Assembly (NCBI GenBank): GCA_965279255.1
Contig: OZ257146.1
Coordinates: forward strand, 1-64,000
Source of the DNA: CAMFLJ01 sp965279255
GTDB lineage: Bacteria; Actinomycetota; Acidimicrobiia; Acidimicrobiales; Acidimicrobilacustridaceae
Direction: 5' to 3'
DNA: 64,000 nucleotides
Part shown: positions 26,099 to 35,492 of the stretch, in pieces
How positions within the stretch are numbered: the stretch's first letter is position 1
Layout: each line of letters starts with the position of its first letter
Notes under the pieces: generated by a model
Database searches by the model: none
Told to the model about the DNA's origin: nothing
Seen by the model: only the letters and a program-made list of their open reading frames with translations
Made by a program: the position numbers and the translations under genes

Positions 26099-27166
26099 GT
26101 GACCGTCACCGAGGAGCTCACTCCGAGCGGGCCTGACCTCCCCAGCGCGTCCACCTTCGTCCGCACCGGGCCCCCGCCCGAGCCCCGGCCGCCCGAGCCG
26201 CGCAAGATCTCGAGCCGCAAGGTCCGGGGCGATCGGATCTTCCACGGCGGCTCGTACCTGTCGGGCGTCATCGTGCTGGCGATCATGGTGGCGGTCGGGC
26301 TGTTCCTCAGCATCGAGGCCTGGTCCGCCCTCAGCTCCGCCGGTCCGAGCTTCTTCACGACCGCCGAGTGGGAGACCGACCGAGGCAAGTTCGGCATCGC
26401 GTCGATCATGCTCGGCACGGCCCTCGTCGCCCTGGTGGCGGTGGGGGTGGCGATGCCCATCGCCATGGGCACGTCGCTGTTCATCACCAACATCGCCCCG
26501 GCGAAGGTGCGGGGCTTCCTCATCGCCATGGTCGACCTCATGGCCGCAGTGCCCAGCATCGTCTACGGCCTCTGGGGCCTCTTCTTCTTCCAGGGGATGG
26601 CCGTCGACATCGCCCGCTGGATCAACACCTGGCTGGGCTGGATGCCGTGGTTCTCGGTCGACGGGGCCGACCCCAACAGCCCCAACGCCAGCCTCACCGT
26701 GTACTCGGCGTCGATCTTCGTGGCCGGCATCGTCGTGGCGCTGATGGTGATGCCCATCCAGACGTCGGTGATGCGGGAGGTCTTCTCGCAGGTGCCGATC
26801 GGTGAGCGCGAAGGCGCCTACGCCCTCGGCGGCACCCGTTGGGGCGTCATCCGCATCGTGTCGCTGCCCTTCGCCCGCGGCGGCATCATCGGCGGGACCA
26901 TGCTCGGCATGGGCCGGGCCCTCGGCGAGACCATCGCCGTCGCCCTGATCCTGTCGTCGCGGTTCGACATCAACTTCCACATCCTCGAGTCGGGCGGCAA
27001 CACCGTCTCGAAGCTGATCGCCGACCGTTACAGCGAGGCCTCCGGCTTCGGACTCTCGGCTCTCATGGCCGCCGGCCTCGCGCTGTTCGCCATCACCCTC
27101 GTCGTGAACTTCACGGCGTCGTGGTTCGTGGCCCGGTCCCGGTCCGGAGCGGAGAGCGACGGATGA
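26099..27166 (+). CDS. pstC: Phosphate-type ABC transporter permease PstC (second system)
   Basis: The 355-residue permease has about six membrane spans after a 55-residue cytosolic N-terminus. The ABC-coupling segment REGAYALGGTRWGVIR and the GMGRALGETIAVALIL stretch are typical of PstC. The region AVPSIVYGLWGLFFFQG also matches. With PstA it should form the channel for phosphate or a related oxyanion. The GTG at 26099 starts 3 bp after cluster gene 6, and pstA overlaps its stop (ATGA). A second, canonical pstC is at 47896. Confidence 0.92.
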   Translation: MTVTEELTPSGPDLPSASTFVRTGPPPEPRPPEPRKISSRKVRGDRIFHGGSYLSGVIVLAIMVAVGLFLSIEAWSALSSAGPSFFTTAEWETDRGKFGIASIMLGTALVALVAVGVAMPIAMGTSLFITNIAPAKVRGFLIAMVDLMAAVPSIVYGLWGLFFFQGMAVDIARWINTWLGWMPWFSVDGADPNSPNASLTVYSASIFVAGIVVALMVMPIQTSVMREVFSQVPIGEREGAYALGGTRWGVIRIVSLPFARGGIIGGTMLGMGRALGETIAVALILSSRFDINFHILESGGNTVSKLIADRYSEASGFGLSALMAAGLALFAITLVVNFTASWFVARSRSGAESDG

Positions 27167-28497
27167 CCGATCTCGTCGACGCCGTCGACCTCCCGATCGA
27201 CGACGAGCAGCCGGTCGTGGAGCCCGTCACCGCGGGCACCACCCTCCCCTCGATCGTGGCCACGCCGGTGCCCCCGAACCGGCTCCGGACGTTGAGCGGC
27301 ATGTCGCGCTCCGACTACCTCAACCTCGGTGGTGCGCTGCTCAGCAGCCTCTCGATCACCCTGCTGCTCTTCGGCATCCTGGCGCCCCTGTCCGGCCAGA
27401 TCGGGTTCGTGCTCGTCGCCTGGGTGATGTTCCTCGTCGTCTACGGGCTGCTCGTGTCGCTCGACGAGACCCGCCCGGTGATGGTCGACAAGGTCATGTC
27501 GGCGGTGCTGCTCTCCGCGGCGCTGCTGGCCGGCGTCGCCCTGGTGACGGTGATCATCTTCACGCTGTGGAAGGGGCGCCAGGCCCTCTTCAAGATGAAC
27601 CTCTACACCCAGGACATGAGCTCGGCCGGCCCGGCCGACCCCATCACGGTCGGCGGCATCGGCCACGCCATCGTGGGCACGCTCATCATCCTCGGCATCG
27701 CCATCGCCATCACCGTGCCCCTCGGCCTCTCGACGGCGGTGTTCCTCAACGAGATCAACAACCGGTTCTCGCGGTTCGTGCGCACGGTCGTCGACGCCAT
27801 GACCGCCCTGCCGTCGATCCTGGCCGGCCTGTTCATCTTCGCCACCTGGATCCTGATCCTCGGCTTCGAGCGGTCGGGCCTGGCTGCCGCCATCGCGGTG
27901 AGCATCATGATGCTGCCGATCATCATCCGCTCGGCCGACGTCGTGCTGCGCCTGGTGCCCGGCAACCTCAAGGAGGCGTCGTACGCCCTCGGGGCCGAGC
28001 AGAACCGCACCGTGCGCATCGTCACGCTGCCCACCGCCCGGTCGGGCCTGGCCACCGCCGTGATCCTCGGCATCGCCCGAGGCATCGGCGAGACCGCTCC
28101 GGTGCTGCTGACCGCGGGGTACACGGGCACGCTCAACGTGGACCCGTTGCACAACTCGATGGTCTCGCTCTCGCTGGCGACGTACTACTTCGTGAAGTCG
28201 CCCCAGCAGGCCCTCATCCAGCGCGGCTTCGCCACCGCCGCCGTGCTGATGGTGCTCGTGCTGGTGCTGTTCGCCATCGCCCGCATCCTCGGTGGTCGCC
28301 AGGCCGGGCAGCTGAGCAACCGCCAGGCCAAGCGGGCCCGGGCCCGCTCGAAGAAGGACGTGGCCCGGTTCGACCGGCTCGACGGTGCCGACGCCGCGCC
28401 GGCGTTCGCGGACCTCGCTGACGCACCACCGCCCCCGCCCCCGCCCCCGCCGTCTCCTCCTCCCCCCGACGCGCTCGACCCCGAGGTCTCCCCATGA
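27163..28497 (+). CDS. pstA: Phosphate-type ABC transporter permease PstA (second system), extended
   Basis: The 444-residue protein is longer than usual PstA (about 300). A cytosolic N-terminus of about 55 residues and two extra membrane spans (about 63-104) precede the standard six-span region. The latter has the coupling segment KEASYALGAEQNRTVRIV and IARGIGETAPVLLTAG. A basic tail and a run of nine prolines follow at the C-terminus (bases about 28431-28460). The proline run could bind a partner protein. It overlaps pstC and the PstS-like gene by 4 bp each. Confidence 0.9.
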   Translation: MTDLVDAVDLPIDDEQPVVEPVTAGTTLPSIVATPVPPNRLRTLSGMSRSDYLNLGGALLSSLSITLLLFGILAPLSGQIGFVLVAWVMFLVVYGLLVSLDETRPVMVDKVMSAVLLSAALLAGVALVTVIIFTLWKGRQALFKMNLYTQDMSSAGPADPITVGGIGHAIVGTLIILGIAIAITVPLGLSTAVFLNEINNRFSRFVRTVVDAMTALPSILAGLFIFATWILILGFERSGLAAAIAVSIMMLPIIIRSADVVLRLVPGNLKEASYALGAEQNRTVRIVTLPTARSGLATAVILGIARGIGETAPVLLTAGYTGTLNVDPLHNSMVSLSLATYYFVKSPQQALIQRGFATAAVLMVLVLVLFAIARILGGRQAGQLSNRQAKRARARSKKDVARFDRLDGADAAPAFADLADAPPPPPPPPPSPPPPDALDPEVSP

Positions 28498-30110
28498 CCA
28501 CCCGACGTCTCCTCTCCGCCGCGCTCGTGATGGCGGTGCTGACGCTCGTCGCCGTCGCCTCGCTGCCGACCCCGAAGGCCGAGGCCCAGGCCAGCTACAC
28601 CCGCATCTCCGGTGAGGGCTCGTCGTGGGCCGCCGGGTTCATGGACGCCATGCGGGTGAACGTGAAGCAGTTCGGCATCACGGTCGACTACAACCCCAGC
28701 GGCTCCACCTCGGGCCGGAAGAACTTCCTCAACGGCACCGTCGACTTCGCCGCCTCCGACATCCCGTTCCAGTTCCAGCCCGAGGACGGCTCGGCCCCGG
28801 AGAACCCGGCAGCGGGCAGCTACGCCTACATGCCGATCACGGCCGGCGGCACCTCCTTCATCTACAACCTGAAGATCAACGGGCAGCGGGTCGTGAACCT
28901 GCGCCTGTCGGGTGAGAACGTCACCAAGATCTTCACCGGCGTCATCACCAACTGGAACGACCCGGCGATCGCCGCGGACAACCCCGGCCTGACCATGCCC
29001 GACAAGAAGGTCGTGCCGGTCGTGCGTGGCGAGGGCTCGGGCTCGACCGCCCAGTTCACCCTCTGGATGATCAAGCAGCACGGTGCCCTGTGGACCGACT
29101 ACTGCAACCGGTCGGGACGCGCCCCCAAGTGCGGCGAGACCTCGTTCTACCCGACCATCCCCGGCATGATCGCCCAGAACGGCGACCTCGGCGTGACCGG
29201 CTACGTCACCCAGGGCTTCGCCGAGGGCGCCATCGGGTACGTCAACTACTCCTACGCCATCGGCTCGGGCTTCCCCGTCGCCAAGGTGCTCAACGCCGCC
29301 GGCTACTACACCGAGCCGACGCCCCAGAACGTGGCCGTGTCGTTGCTCAAGGCCGGCATCAACACCGCGCCGGGCGACGACTACCTGACCCAGAACCTCG
29401 ACGGCGTCTACACCGACCCCGACGCCCGCAACTACCCACTGTCCTCGTACTCGTACCTGGTGCTGCCCACCAAGGTCCAGGGCCAGTTCAACGAGGCCAA
29501 GGGCCGCACGCTGAGCGCCTTCTCGTACTACGCGATGTGCCAGGGCCAGCAGCAGTCGGCGTCGCTCGGCTACTCGCCGATGCCGATCAACCTGGTGAGC
29601 GCCAGCTTCGAGCAGATCCGGAAGATCCCCGGGGCCGAGGTCCAGAGCATCAACGTGCAGTCGTGCGACAACCCGACGTTCTCAGCCGACGGCCGCAACC
29701 TGCTCGCCGAGACGGCGCCGTTCCCGTCCGAGTGCGACAAGCAGGGTGTGAGCCAGTGCTCGACCGGGAGCGGCGGCGCGGCGGGGGAGGAGACCCCGGT
29801 GTCGTCGGCAGCGTCGACGGGCGGGGGCGGAGCCGGCGCGGCGACGACCGGTGACACGACCGCCACCGACGCGACGACCACCGAGACCATCTGCGACCCG
29901 GACACCGGCGAGTGCACCACCGCCTCGGGCGGTTCCTCGTCGAAGAAGAGCTCCACCGAGCTGGCCAGCGCGAGCCCGACCACCCTGTCGGGCTCCAACG
30001 GCTGGGGCTCGGCCCAGACCCTCGCGGTGCTCGTCGCTCTGCTGGTGCTCGCGCTGGTCTTCGTCCCCGCGCTGATGTGGCGCAACCTGTCGAAGAAGGA
30101 CGGCTCGTGA
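28494..30110 (+). CDS. pstS: PstS-like phosphate-binding protein anchored by a C-terminal membrane span
   Basis: The 538-residue protein has a Sec signal peptide (about 1-31, cleavage near AEA-QA), a PstS domain (about 35-400) and a Gly/Thr-rich linker. A C-terminal membrane helix (about 511-532) with a short basic tail completes it. Phosphate-loop motifs are present: SGEGSSWAAGF, NPSGSTSGRKNF, DFAASDIPF and GEGSGSTAQF. PstS is normally a free or lipid-anchored protein, so this C-terminal anchoring is unusual; a Cys pair in the linker (CDPDTGEC) may form a disulfide. It overlaps pstA and the next gene by 4 bp. Confidence 0.9.
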   Translation: MTTRRLLSAALVMAVLTLVAVASLPTPKAEAQASYTRISGEGSSWAAGFMDAMRVNVKQFGITVDYNPSGSTSGRKNFLNGTVDFAASDIPFQFQPEDGSAPENPAAGSYAYMPITAGGTSFIYNLKINGQRVVNLRLSGENVTKIFTGVITNWNDPAIAADNPGLTMPDKKVVPVVRGEGSGSTAQFTLWMIKQHGALWTDYCNRSGRAPKCGETSFYPTIPGMIAQNGDLGVTGYVTQGFAEGAIGYVNYSYAIGSGFPVAKVLNAAGYYTEPTPQNVAVSLLKAGINTAPGDDYLTQNLDGVYTDPDARNYPLSSYSYLVLPTKVQGQFNEAKGRTLSAFSYYAMCQGQQQSASLGYSPMPINLVSASFEQIRKIPGAEVQSINVQSCDNPTFSADGRNLLAETAPFPSECDKQGVSQCSTGSGGAAGEETPVSSAASTGGGGAGAATTGDTTATDATTTETICDPDTGECTTASGGSSSKKSSTELASASPTTLSGSNGWGSAQTLAVLVALLVLALVFVPALMWRNLSKKDGS

Positions 30111-32785
30111 GCCCCGCGAGCACGACGGCCTCGACGCGCCGGGTCCGCCGGCTCCGCACCGCCCGGAACGTCCTCGCCGCGGTGTTCATCGTCTCCCTGG
30201 TGGTGGCGGTCGTCCCCGGCCGCTCGGACGCCGCGCCCGTGCCCGGCAGCGCCGGCACCGACACCTCGCTCCCGACCACCGACTCGGCCGTAACCGTCGG
30301 GGGCCGCGATGCCTTCTCGTCACTGTCGATCACCGTCAACCAGACCCAGAACCTGGTGAACCAGGCGGTCTCGATCACCTGGACCGGCGGCGCGCCGACC
30401 CAGCAGGGGCCCGGACGGTTCGCCCGCAACTACCTGCAGATCATGCAGTGCTGGGGCGACGACGACGGCACCAACCCCGCCAACCCGGGCCCGGCCCCGG
30501 AGCAGTGCGAGGCGGGCGCATCGACCGCGGTCTACGGCGGTTCGCAGAGCGCGGCCTACCCCAACGGGTTCAGCACCAGCCGTTTGATCTCGCGTGACTC
30601 GTGGCCCAACTACGACGCGGCCGTCGGCGTGCGCGACCCGAAGACCGGCAACGTCTGGCGGGCGTTCCGGGCGGTCGACGGAACCGTGATCGGGGCCCAC
30701 ACCGACTCGTCGTTCAACCCGAGCGTCGAGGGCGGGAACTTCTGGCTGAACCCGTACTTCAACATCATCACCACCAACGAGATCGCAGCGGCGGCGAGCG
30801 ACGTCCAGGGCGACGGGGCCGAGCTGTTCCAGGTCGCCACGGGGCTCGAGGCCCCCGGGCTCGGGTGCGGTCAGAAGGTGGAGCCCGTGGCGGGGGCCGA
30901 CCCGAAGATGCCGAAGTGCTGGCTGGTGGTCGTGCCCCGGAGCGACCCGGTCACGGAGAACGCCGGCACCCCGTTCGACCAGGGCGCCGACCAGTTCGGC
31001 GTGGTCACGTCGCCCCTGGCGCCGGAGGCGTGGGCGAACCGCATCGCCATCCCGCTCGGCTTCAACCCTGTGGACTCCCCGTGCCGCATCGGTGCCGACG
31101 AGCGCCGCATCGCCGGCACCGAGCTCATCGTGCCCGCCATCTCCAGTTGGCAGCCGTCGCTGTGCGCGAAGGCCGACAGCCCGCCCTACGTCTACGCGAC
31201 CCTCGCCGACCCCAACGCCCGTGCGCAGATCGTGCGACCGACGGTCGGCTCACCGGGCATGGCGATCACCTCGGAGCCCATCGACCCCGCCTCGAACGAC
31301 CCGAAGAGCCCGACGGTCTACGCCCCGATCACCCTGTCCGGGGTCGTCATCGGCTTCAACGTCGAGCGGAACCCCAAGTTGACCAGTCCGCAGGAGGAGC
31401 AGGACCTCACCGGCATCCGGGTGGCCGAGATCAACCTCACCCCCCGCCTCGTGGCCAAGTTGCTGACCCAGTCGTACCGCTCGCAGGTCGACATCATCGT
31501 CCCGGCCGGGTACGAGTGGGAGACGGGGAACCCGGCGGACATGTCCTCCGATCCGGACTTCCTCCAGTTCAACCCCGAGTTCGAGCTCCTCGGCGCCGGC
31601 TACTCGAAGAACTTCAGCGGCCTGATGGTCCAGGCCCGCAACTCGGATGCCGCCGCCGCGGTGTGGCGGTGGATCCTCGCCGATCCCGAGGCCAAGGCCT
31701 GGCTGGACGGACGGGCCGACCAGTGGGGGATGAAGGTCAACCCCTACTACTCGACCTCGTCGAGCAACGTGACCGGGATCCCCTTCGCCTCAGACGGCGT
31801 GCCCGACACCTTTCCCAAGAGCGATCCGATCTGCTACGTGGCGCCGCCGCTCGCCGCGACCGGCGTGCAGCCCCCCGGGCTGTGTGGCCCGGACTGGATG
31901 CCCTACCTGGCCAGCATGCGCGACGGAGCCCGCAACACACGGGTCGCCGACGACGGAGCCAAGGTCGCACCCAACGCCTTCGCCACGTCACCCGACCAGG
32001 CGTGGACCCGCGACCTTCCGCAGGTCCTCGGGCGACGGTCGATCCTCACCCTCACCGACAGCGCGTCGGCGTCGTTGTTCGGGCTCCAGTCCGCCCGACT
32101 GAGCCGGGCCGGCGACAGTGGGAGCTCCCGTGAGTTCATCGCCCCCGACCAGGAGGGCCTGACGGCCGCCCTCGGAGCCATGAAGCCGTCGGTCGAGCCG
32201 GCGGTGCTCGAGCCGGATGACGCCGCCGAGGTGGCCGGGGCCTACCCGCTGGCCCAGCTCACCTATGCCGCCATCCGGCCCCTCGGCCTCGATGCCACGG
32301 CCCGCTCCCAGTACGCCGACTTCCTCGACTACGCAGCCGGACCGGGTCAGGTCCAGGGCCTGCAGATCGGCCAGCTCCCACCCGGGTACTCGTCGCTGTC
32401 GCCCACCCTGAAGGCCCAGACCGCTGCCGCGGCCGAGACCGTGCGGACCCTGCAGCCCGTCCCCGAGGAGCCGAGCAGCCAGGGAGGCACCAACTCGGGT
32501 GGCGTCCCGACCGGTGGTGCGACGACGACCCCGACGACGAAGCGCCCGACTCCGACCACCGTGGCCCCGGTGCCAGAAGCGGCGCCGACGCCTGTGGTCG
32601 AGGCGGCGGCCACCACCCCCGAGGCCGGCCCCCTGACGCCCATCCTCGCCCTGGCGAGGAGCCGGTTCTTCATCCCGGGTCTCGCCGCGATCGGAGTCAT
32701 CTCCGTGCTCGCCGCGCTCGAGGTCACCAAACGTCCACGCCGCGCCGCTGCCCGCTCGGCCGCTGTTGCCGGAGGCTCCACATGA
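30107..32785 (+). CDS. Giant PstS-like extracellular protein with membrane anchor
   Basis: The 892-residue protein starts at GTG overlapping the pstS stop. An N-terminal signal or anchor segment (about 21-42) is followed by a very large extracellular part. Its middle resembles a periplasmic binding fold of the PstS type (YAPITLSGVVIGFNVER and EINLTPRLVAKLLTQSY match the loop before the hinge). Several Cys suggest disulfides (for example GLGCGQK and DSPCRIG). A Thr/Pro linker (about 785-840) and a C-terminal membrane span (about 852-872) with a basic tail finish it. No exact family recognised; it may be a surface phosphate-ester binder or adaptor for the transporter. Confidence 0.78.
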   Translation: MSPASTTASTRRVRRLRTARNVLAAVFIVSLVVAVVPGRSDAAPVPGSAGTDTSLPTTDSAVTVGGRDAFSSLSITVNQTQNLVNQAVSITWTGGAPTQQGPGRFARNYLQIMQCWGDDDGTNPANPGPAPEQCEAGASTAVYGGSQSAAYPNGFSTSRLISRDSWPNYDAAVGVRDPKTGNVWRAFRAVDGTVIGAHTDSSFNPSVEGGNFWLNPYFNIITTNEIAAAASDVQGDGAELFQVATGLEAPGLGCGQKVEPVAGADPKMPKCWLVVVPRSDPVTENAGTPFDQGADQFGVVTSPLAPEAWANRIAIPLGFNPVDSPCRIGADERRIAGTELIVPAISSWQPSLCAKADSPPYVYATLADPNARAQIVRPTVGSPGMAITSEPIDPASNDPKSPTVYAPITLSGVVIGFNVERNPKLTSPQEEQDLTGIRVAEINLTPRLVAKLLTQSYRSQVDIIVPAGYEWETGNPADMSSDPDFLQFNPEFELLGAGYSKNFSGLMVQARNSDAAAAVWRWILADPEAKAWLDGRADQWGMKVNPYYSTSSSNVTGIPFASDGVPDTFPKSDPICYVAPPLAATGVQPPGLCGPDWMPYLASMRDGARNTRVADDGAKVAPNAFATSPDQAWTRDLPQVLGRRSILTLTDSASASLFGLQSARLSRAGDSGSSREFIAPDQEGLTAALGAMKPSVEPAVLEPDDAAEVAGAYPLAQLTYAAIRPLGLDATARSQYADFLDYAAGPGQVQGLQIGQLPPGYSSLSPTLKAQTAAAAETVRTLQPVPEEPSSQGGTNSGGVPTGGATTTPTTKRPTPTTVAPVPEAAPTPVVEAAATTPEAGPLTPILALARSRFFIPGLAAIGVISVLAALEVTKRPRRAAARSAAVAGGST

Positions 32786-33552
32786 TGTCGACCCGTGCCC
32801 GATCGGGCGGTCGGGCGTTCGCTCGCACGGTCCGCGCCGTCGCGGTTGTGCCGGTCCTGCTGGCGGTGCTCGCCGTGACCGCAGGGGTGAGCGCCGCCCA
32901 GAGCGCGGCCACCCGCTCCGGCGATGCCGTGGTGGTGTCTCCCGCCGACGATTCGAAGGTCGTGGCCTCCGGTGGGAGCGCGACGGAGTTCACGCTGGCG
33001 CTGCCCGATGGGGCGGTGTGCCCGGGTGACAGCGCCAACGACAACTACCGGGTGCAGAGCTTCCTGATCCCGGCCTCCGCCGACCCCGGTGCGATCGCGT
33101 GGCAGTCGATCGGCCCGTCGGGCGACGGCCAGATCGCCCTGTACAAGACCGACACCAACCAGTTCGCCCAACAGCTGACGGAGATGAACTCGGGGCCGGG
33201 CCAGCCCGGGATCATCCCGCCGGTCACGGCTCTGAGCTTCGCCTCCTACGCCCCCACCGACCTCACCCCCGGCCCGCACCGGATGGGCATCGCCTGCACG
33301 CTCTACAACACCACGACCAACTACTGGGACGTGCAGGTCGACCTCGCCCGCGACAGCGCCGATCAGCCGGCCCAGATCCGCTGGACCGTCACCTCCGACC
33401 AGGCCTCGTCCGCGTCGTCGTCGTCGAGCCGTCCGGCCTGGCTCTACGTCGTGCTCGCCCTCCTCGTCCTCGCCCTCGTCGTCGTGGCCGCCCTCGTGGT
33501 GGCCGCTCGACGCCGACCCCCCGTCGCTCACTCGTCCAAGGAGTCCCGATGA
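32782..33552 (+). CDS. CPGDS-domain surface protein with membrane anchor
   Basis: The 256-residue protein has a signal peptide (about 17-40), one extracellular domain (about 42-200), a Ser-rich spacer and a C-terminal membrane span (about 220-242) with a basic tail. The domain contains VCPGDSANDNYRVQSFLIP and MGIACTLYN, so the two Cys may form a disulfide. The same domain occurs in the products of 33549 and 38534. I know no name for it. The ATG overlaps the previous stop (ATGA). Confidence 0.78.
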   Translation: MMSTRARSGGRAFARTVRAVAVVPVLLAVLAVTAGVSAAQSAATRSGDAVVVSPADDSKVVASGGSATEFTLALPDGAVCPGDSANDNYRVQSFLIPASADPGAIAWQSIGPSGDGQIALYKTDTNQFAQQLTEMNSGPGQPGIIPPVTALSFASYAPTDLTPGPHRMGIACTLYNTTTNYWDVQVDLARDSADQPAQIRWTVTSDQASSASSSSSRPAWLYVVLALLVLALVVVAALVVAARRRPPVAHSSKESR

Positions 33553-34481
33553 CCCCCCAGAACCCCAAGCTCCGGCGTGCCGCCCTCCAGGGCAGCCGCC
33601 TCGCCGCCCTCGTGTCGGCGTGCATGTTGGTCTTCAGCGGCTACCTCGCCATCTGGGGCCAGGCCACCGCCTCGGCGGCCACGAACAACGGAGGCGTCGT
33701 GATGGCGCCGACGTCGGGCACCGCCGCCGACAACTGGGACCTGTCCTTCGCCGGCTCGGCGATCGCCTGCCCCGGCGACAGCGCCACCGGCCAGTACCGC
33801 GTGCAGTCGTTCGCCGTCCCGGCAGGGACGAACCTCGACACCCTCACGTTCACCTCGACCGGTCCGGCCGTCGGCCAGCCCCTGTTCAGCCCGGCCGGCG
33901 ACGCGCTGGTGAACGGGCTCACCGACATCACCACCGGCAACATCCTCCAGCTGCCCGGTTCGTTCAGCTTCGTGAACAACGGGGCCACCGACTTCGCGGC
34001 CGGTGACTGGACCGTCGGCATCGCCTGCACCCAGGGGACGGGAGCCGGCATGACCAAGTCGTACTGGACCACCTCCATCACCATCTCCAACGTGGTCACA
34101 ACCGGTGCGGCCGCCGACTTCAGCTGGGCGGTCGGCACCCCGACGAGCACCACGTCCTCCTCGACCTCGACCAGCATCGACCGCAACAGCACCACCACCA
34201 CCGCTGATCCCGGCACCACCACGACGACCGGCGACCCCGGTACGACCACCACGACCGCCGGTGGCACCACGACCACGACCGGCGGAGCGTCGGTCGGGGG
34301 GAGCGGCACCGGCGGCACGCCGTCGGCGGCCTCTCCCGTGACCACGCTCGGCCAGCTGCCCTACACCGGCAACTCGCCGCTCCCGATGGTCTTCTGGGCC
34401 GTCGCCCTGCTGGTGTTCGGTCGGATCGCGATGCTCCTCGGCAAGCGCCCGAAGGTCATCGGCGACGGCCCGACCGGATGA
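33549..34481 (+). CDS. CPGDS-domain protein with LPYTG cell-wall sorting signal
   Basis: The 310-residue protein has a signal peptide (cleavage near ASA-ATNN, about 44), a CPGDS domain (CPGDSATGQYRVQSFAVP, VGIACTQG), a Thr-rich stalk (bases about 34141-34280) and then LPYTG, a hydrophobic span and a basic tail. That is a textbook sortase-anchoring signal. The next gene encodes a sortase-fold protein that lacks catalytic residues, so anchoring may need another sortase or the motif may serve as a binding signal. Overlaps both neighbours by 4 bp. Confidence 0.85.
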   Translation: MTPQNPKLRRAALQGSRLAALVSACMLVFSGYLAIWGQATASAATNNGGVVMAPTSGTAADNWDLSFAGSAIACPGDSATGQYRVQSFAVPAGTNLDTLTFTSTGPAVGQPLFSPAGDALVNGLTDITTGNILQLPGSFSFVNNGATDFAAGDWTVGIACTQGTGAGMTKSYWTTSITISNVVTTGAAADFSWAVGTPTSTTSSSTSTSIDRNSTTTTADPGTTTTTGDPGTTTTTAGGTTTTTGGASVGGSGTGGTPSAASPVTTLGQLPYTGNSPLPMVFWAVALLVFGRIAMLLGKRPKVIGDGPTG

Positions 34482-35476
34482 CCGCGGTCACCGACGCCGG
34501 GCACGACGACGGATCGGTCGACGCCGTCGACACTGCTGAGGGCGGTGTCGACGGCGTCGTCCACCCTGCGCCGAAGAGCCGCCGGTTCCGGCGATCGCCG
34601 CGGGCGGAGGACGGCTCGCTCCCTCCGCTCACCCCCCGGGCGCAGCTGGCCCGCGGCGTGCTCGTGCTCGTCGCGGTGGTCTCGCTGAGCCTGGTGCTCC
34701 AACTGGTCATCCTGTCCGGGTTCCAGGAGCGGTCGGCCCAGCAGAACCTGTTCAACAGCTTCCGGGGCCAGCTCGCCAAGGGCACGGCCCCCGTCGGCGC
34801 GGTCAACGACGACAACAAGGCACTGCGGCCCGGCACCCCGATGGCCTACATCGAGATCCCCTCCATCGGGCTGCGCCAGGTCGTGCTCGAGGGCACCACG
34901 TCCGGCGTGCTCTTCGACGGGCCGGGCCACCGGCGCGACTCGCCGTTCCCCGGCGAGACGGGCACGACGGTGATCATGGGGCGCCGCGCCACCTACGCCG
35001 GCCCCTTCTCGCAGATCAAGGACCTCCAGGAGGGTGACGCCATCAAGGTCACCACCGGTGCCGGTGAGTTCGACTACGAGGTCATCGGCGTCCGCGAGGA
35101 GGGCGAGCCGTCTCCGCCCGCCCTCCAGTCCGGCGAGGGCCGGATGCTGCTGGTGACCGCCGACGGGCGCCCGTACCTCCCCGACGGCGTGCTGCGGGTC
35201 GACGCCAAGCTCACGAGCAAGCCGTTCAGCGCCTCGAAGACCGCCTACACGGCGAAGAACCTCCCCCCGTCCGACGTCATCATGGCCTCGGACACCACGA
35301 CCCTCTGGGCCCTCGCGCTGTGGATGCAGGCCCTGTTGATCGTCACGGTCGGCTTCGTGTGGGCCTGGCACCGATGGGGCCGGGCCAAGGCCTGGATCGT
35401 CGGCTTCCCTGTCCTGCTCCTCGTCGGCCTGATGGTGGCCGACCAGGTCGCGCGCCTCCTCCCGAACCTGCTCTGA
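34478..35476 (+). CDS. Sortase-fold protein lacking the catalytic His and Cys (pseudosortase)
   Basis: The 332-residue protein has a cytosolic N-terminus, a membrane span (about 60-80), a class E-like sortase domain (about 118-245) and two C-terminal spans (about 284-304 and 312-330). The fold motifs are clear: YIEIPSIGL, GPGHRRDSPFPGE, TVIMGRRATYAGPF. The catalytic His of the GHR motif is Arg169, and the Cys of the TLxTC motif is Ala228 (LLVTADG). Arg240 is kept. It should not perform transpeptidation. Next to an LPYTG protein it could hold or present that substrate. Confidence 0.88.
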   Translation: MTAVTDAGHDDGSVDAVDTAEGGVDGVVHPAPKSRRFRRSPRAEDGSLPPLTPRAQLARGVLVLVAVVSLSLVLQLVILSGFQERSAQQNLFNSFRGQLAKGTAPVGAVNDDNKALRPGTPMAYIEIPSIGLRQVVLEGTTSGVLFDGPGHRRDSPFPGETGTTVIMGRRATYAGPFSQIKDLQEGDAIKVTTGAGEFDYEVIGVREEGEPSPPALQSGEGRMLLVTADGRPYLPDGVLRVDAKLTSKPFSASKTAYTAKNLPPSDVIMASDTTTLWALALWMQALLIVTVGFVWAWHRWGRAKAWIVGFPVLLLVGLMVADQVARLLPNLL

Positions 35477-35492
35477 GACCCAGGAGCCCCCG

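Noticed and set aside
24755..26980. 741-codon minus-strand frame opposite the coiled-coil genes and pstC
   Set aside because: The translation is His/Arg/Gly-rich and unstructured, and the plus-strand genes are linked by start-stop overlaps into pstC.
28428..28466. C-rich simple repeat as a possible regulatory element
   Set aside because: It encodes the in-frame proline run at the end of PstA; no separate role can be supported.
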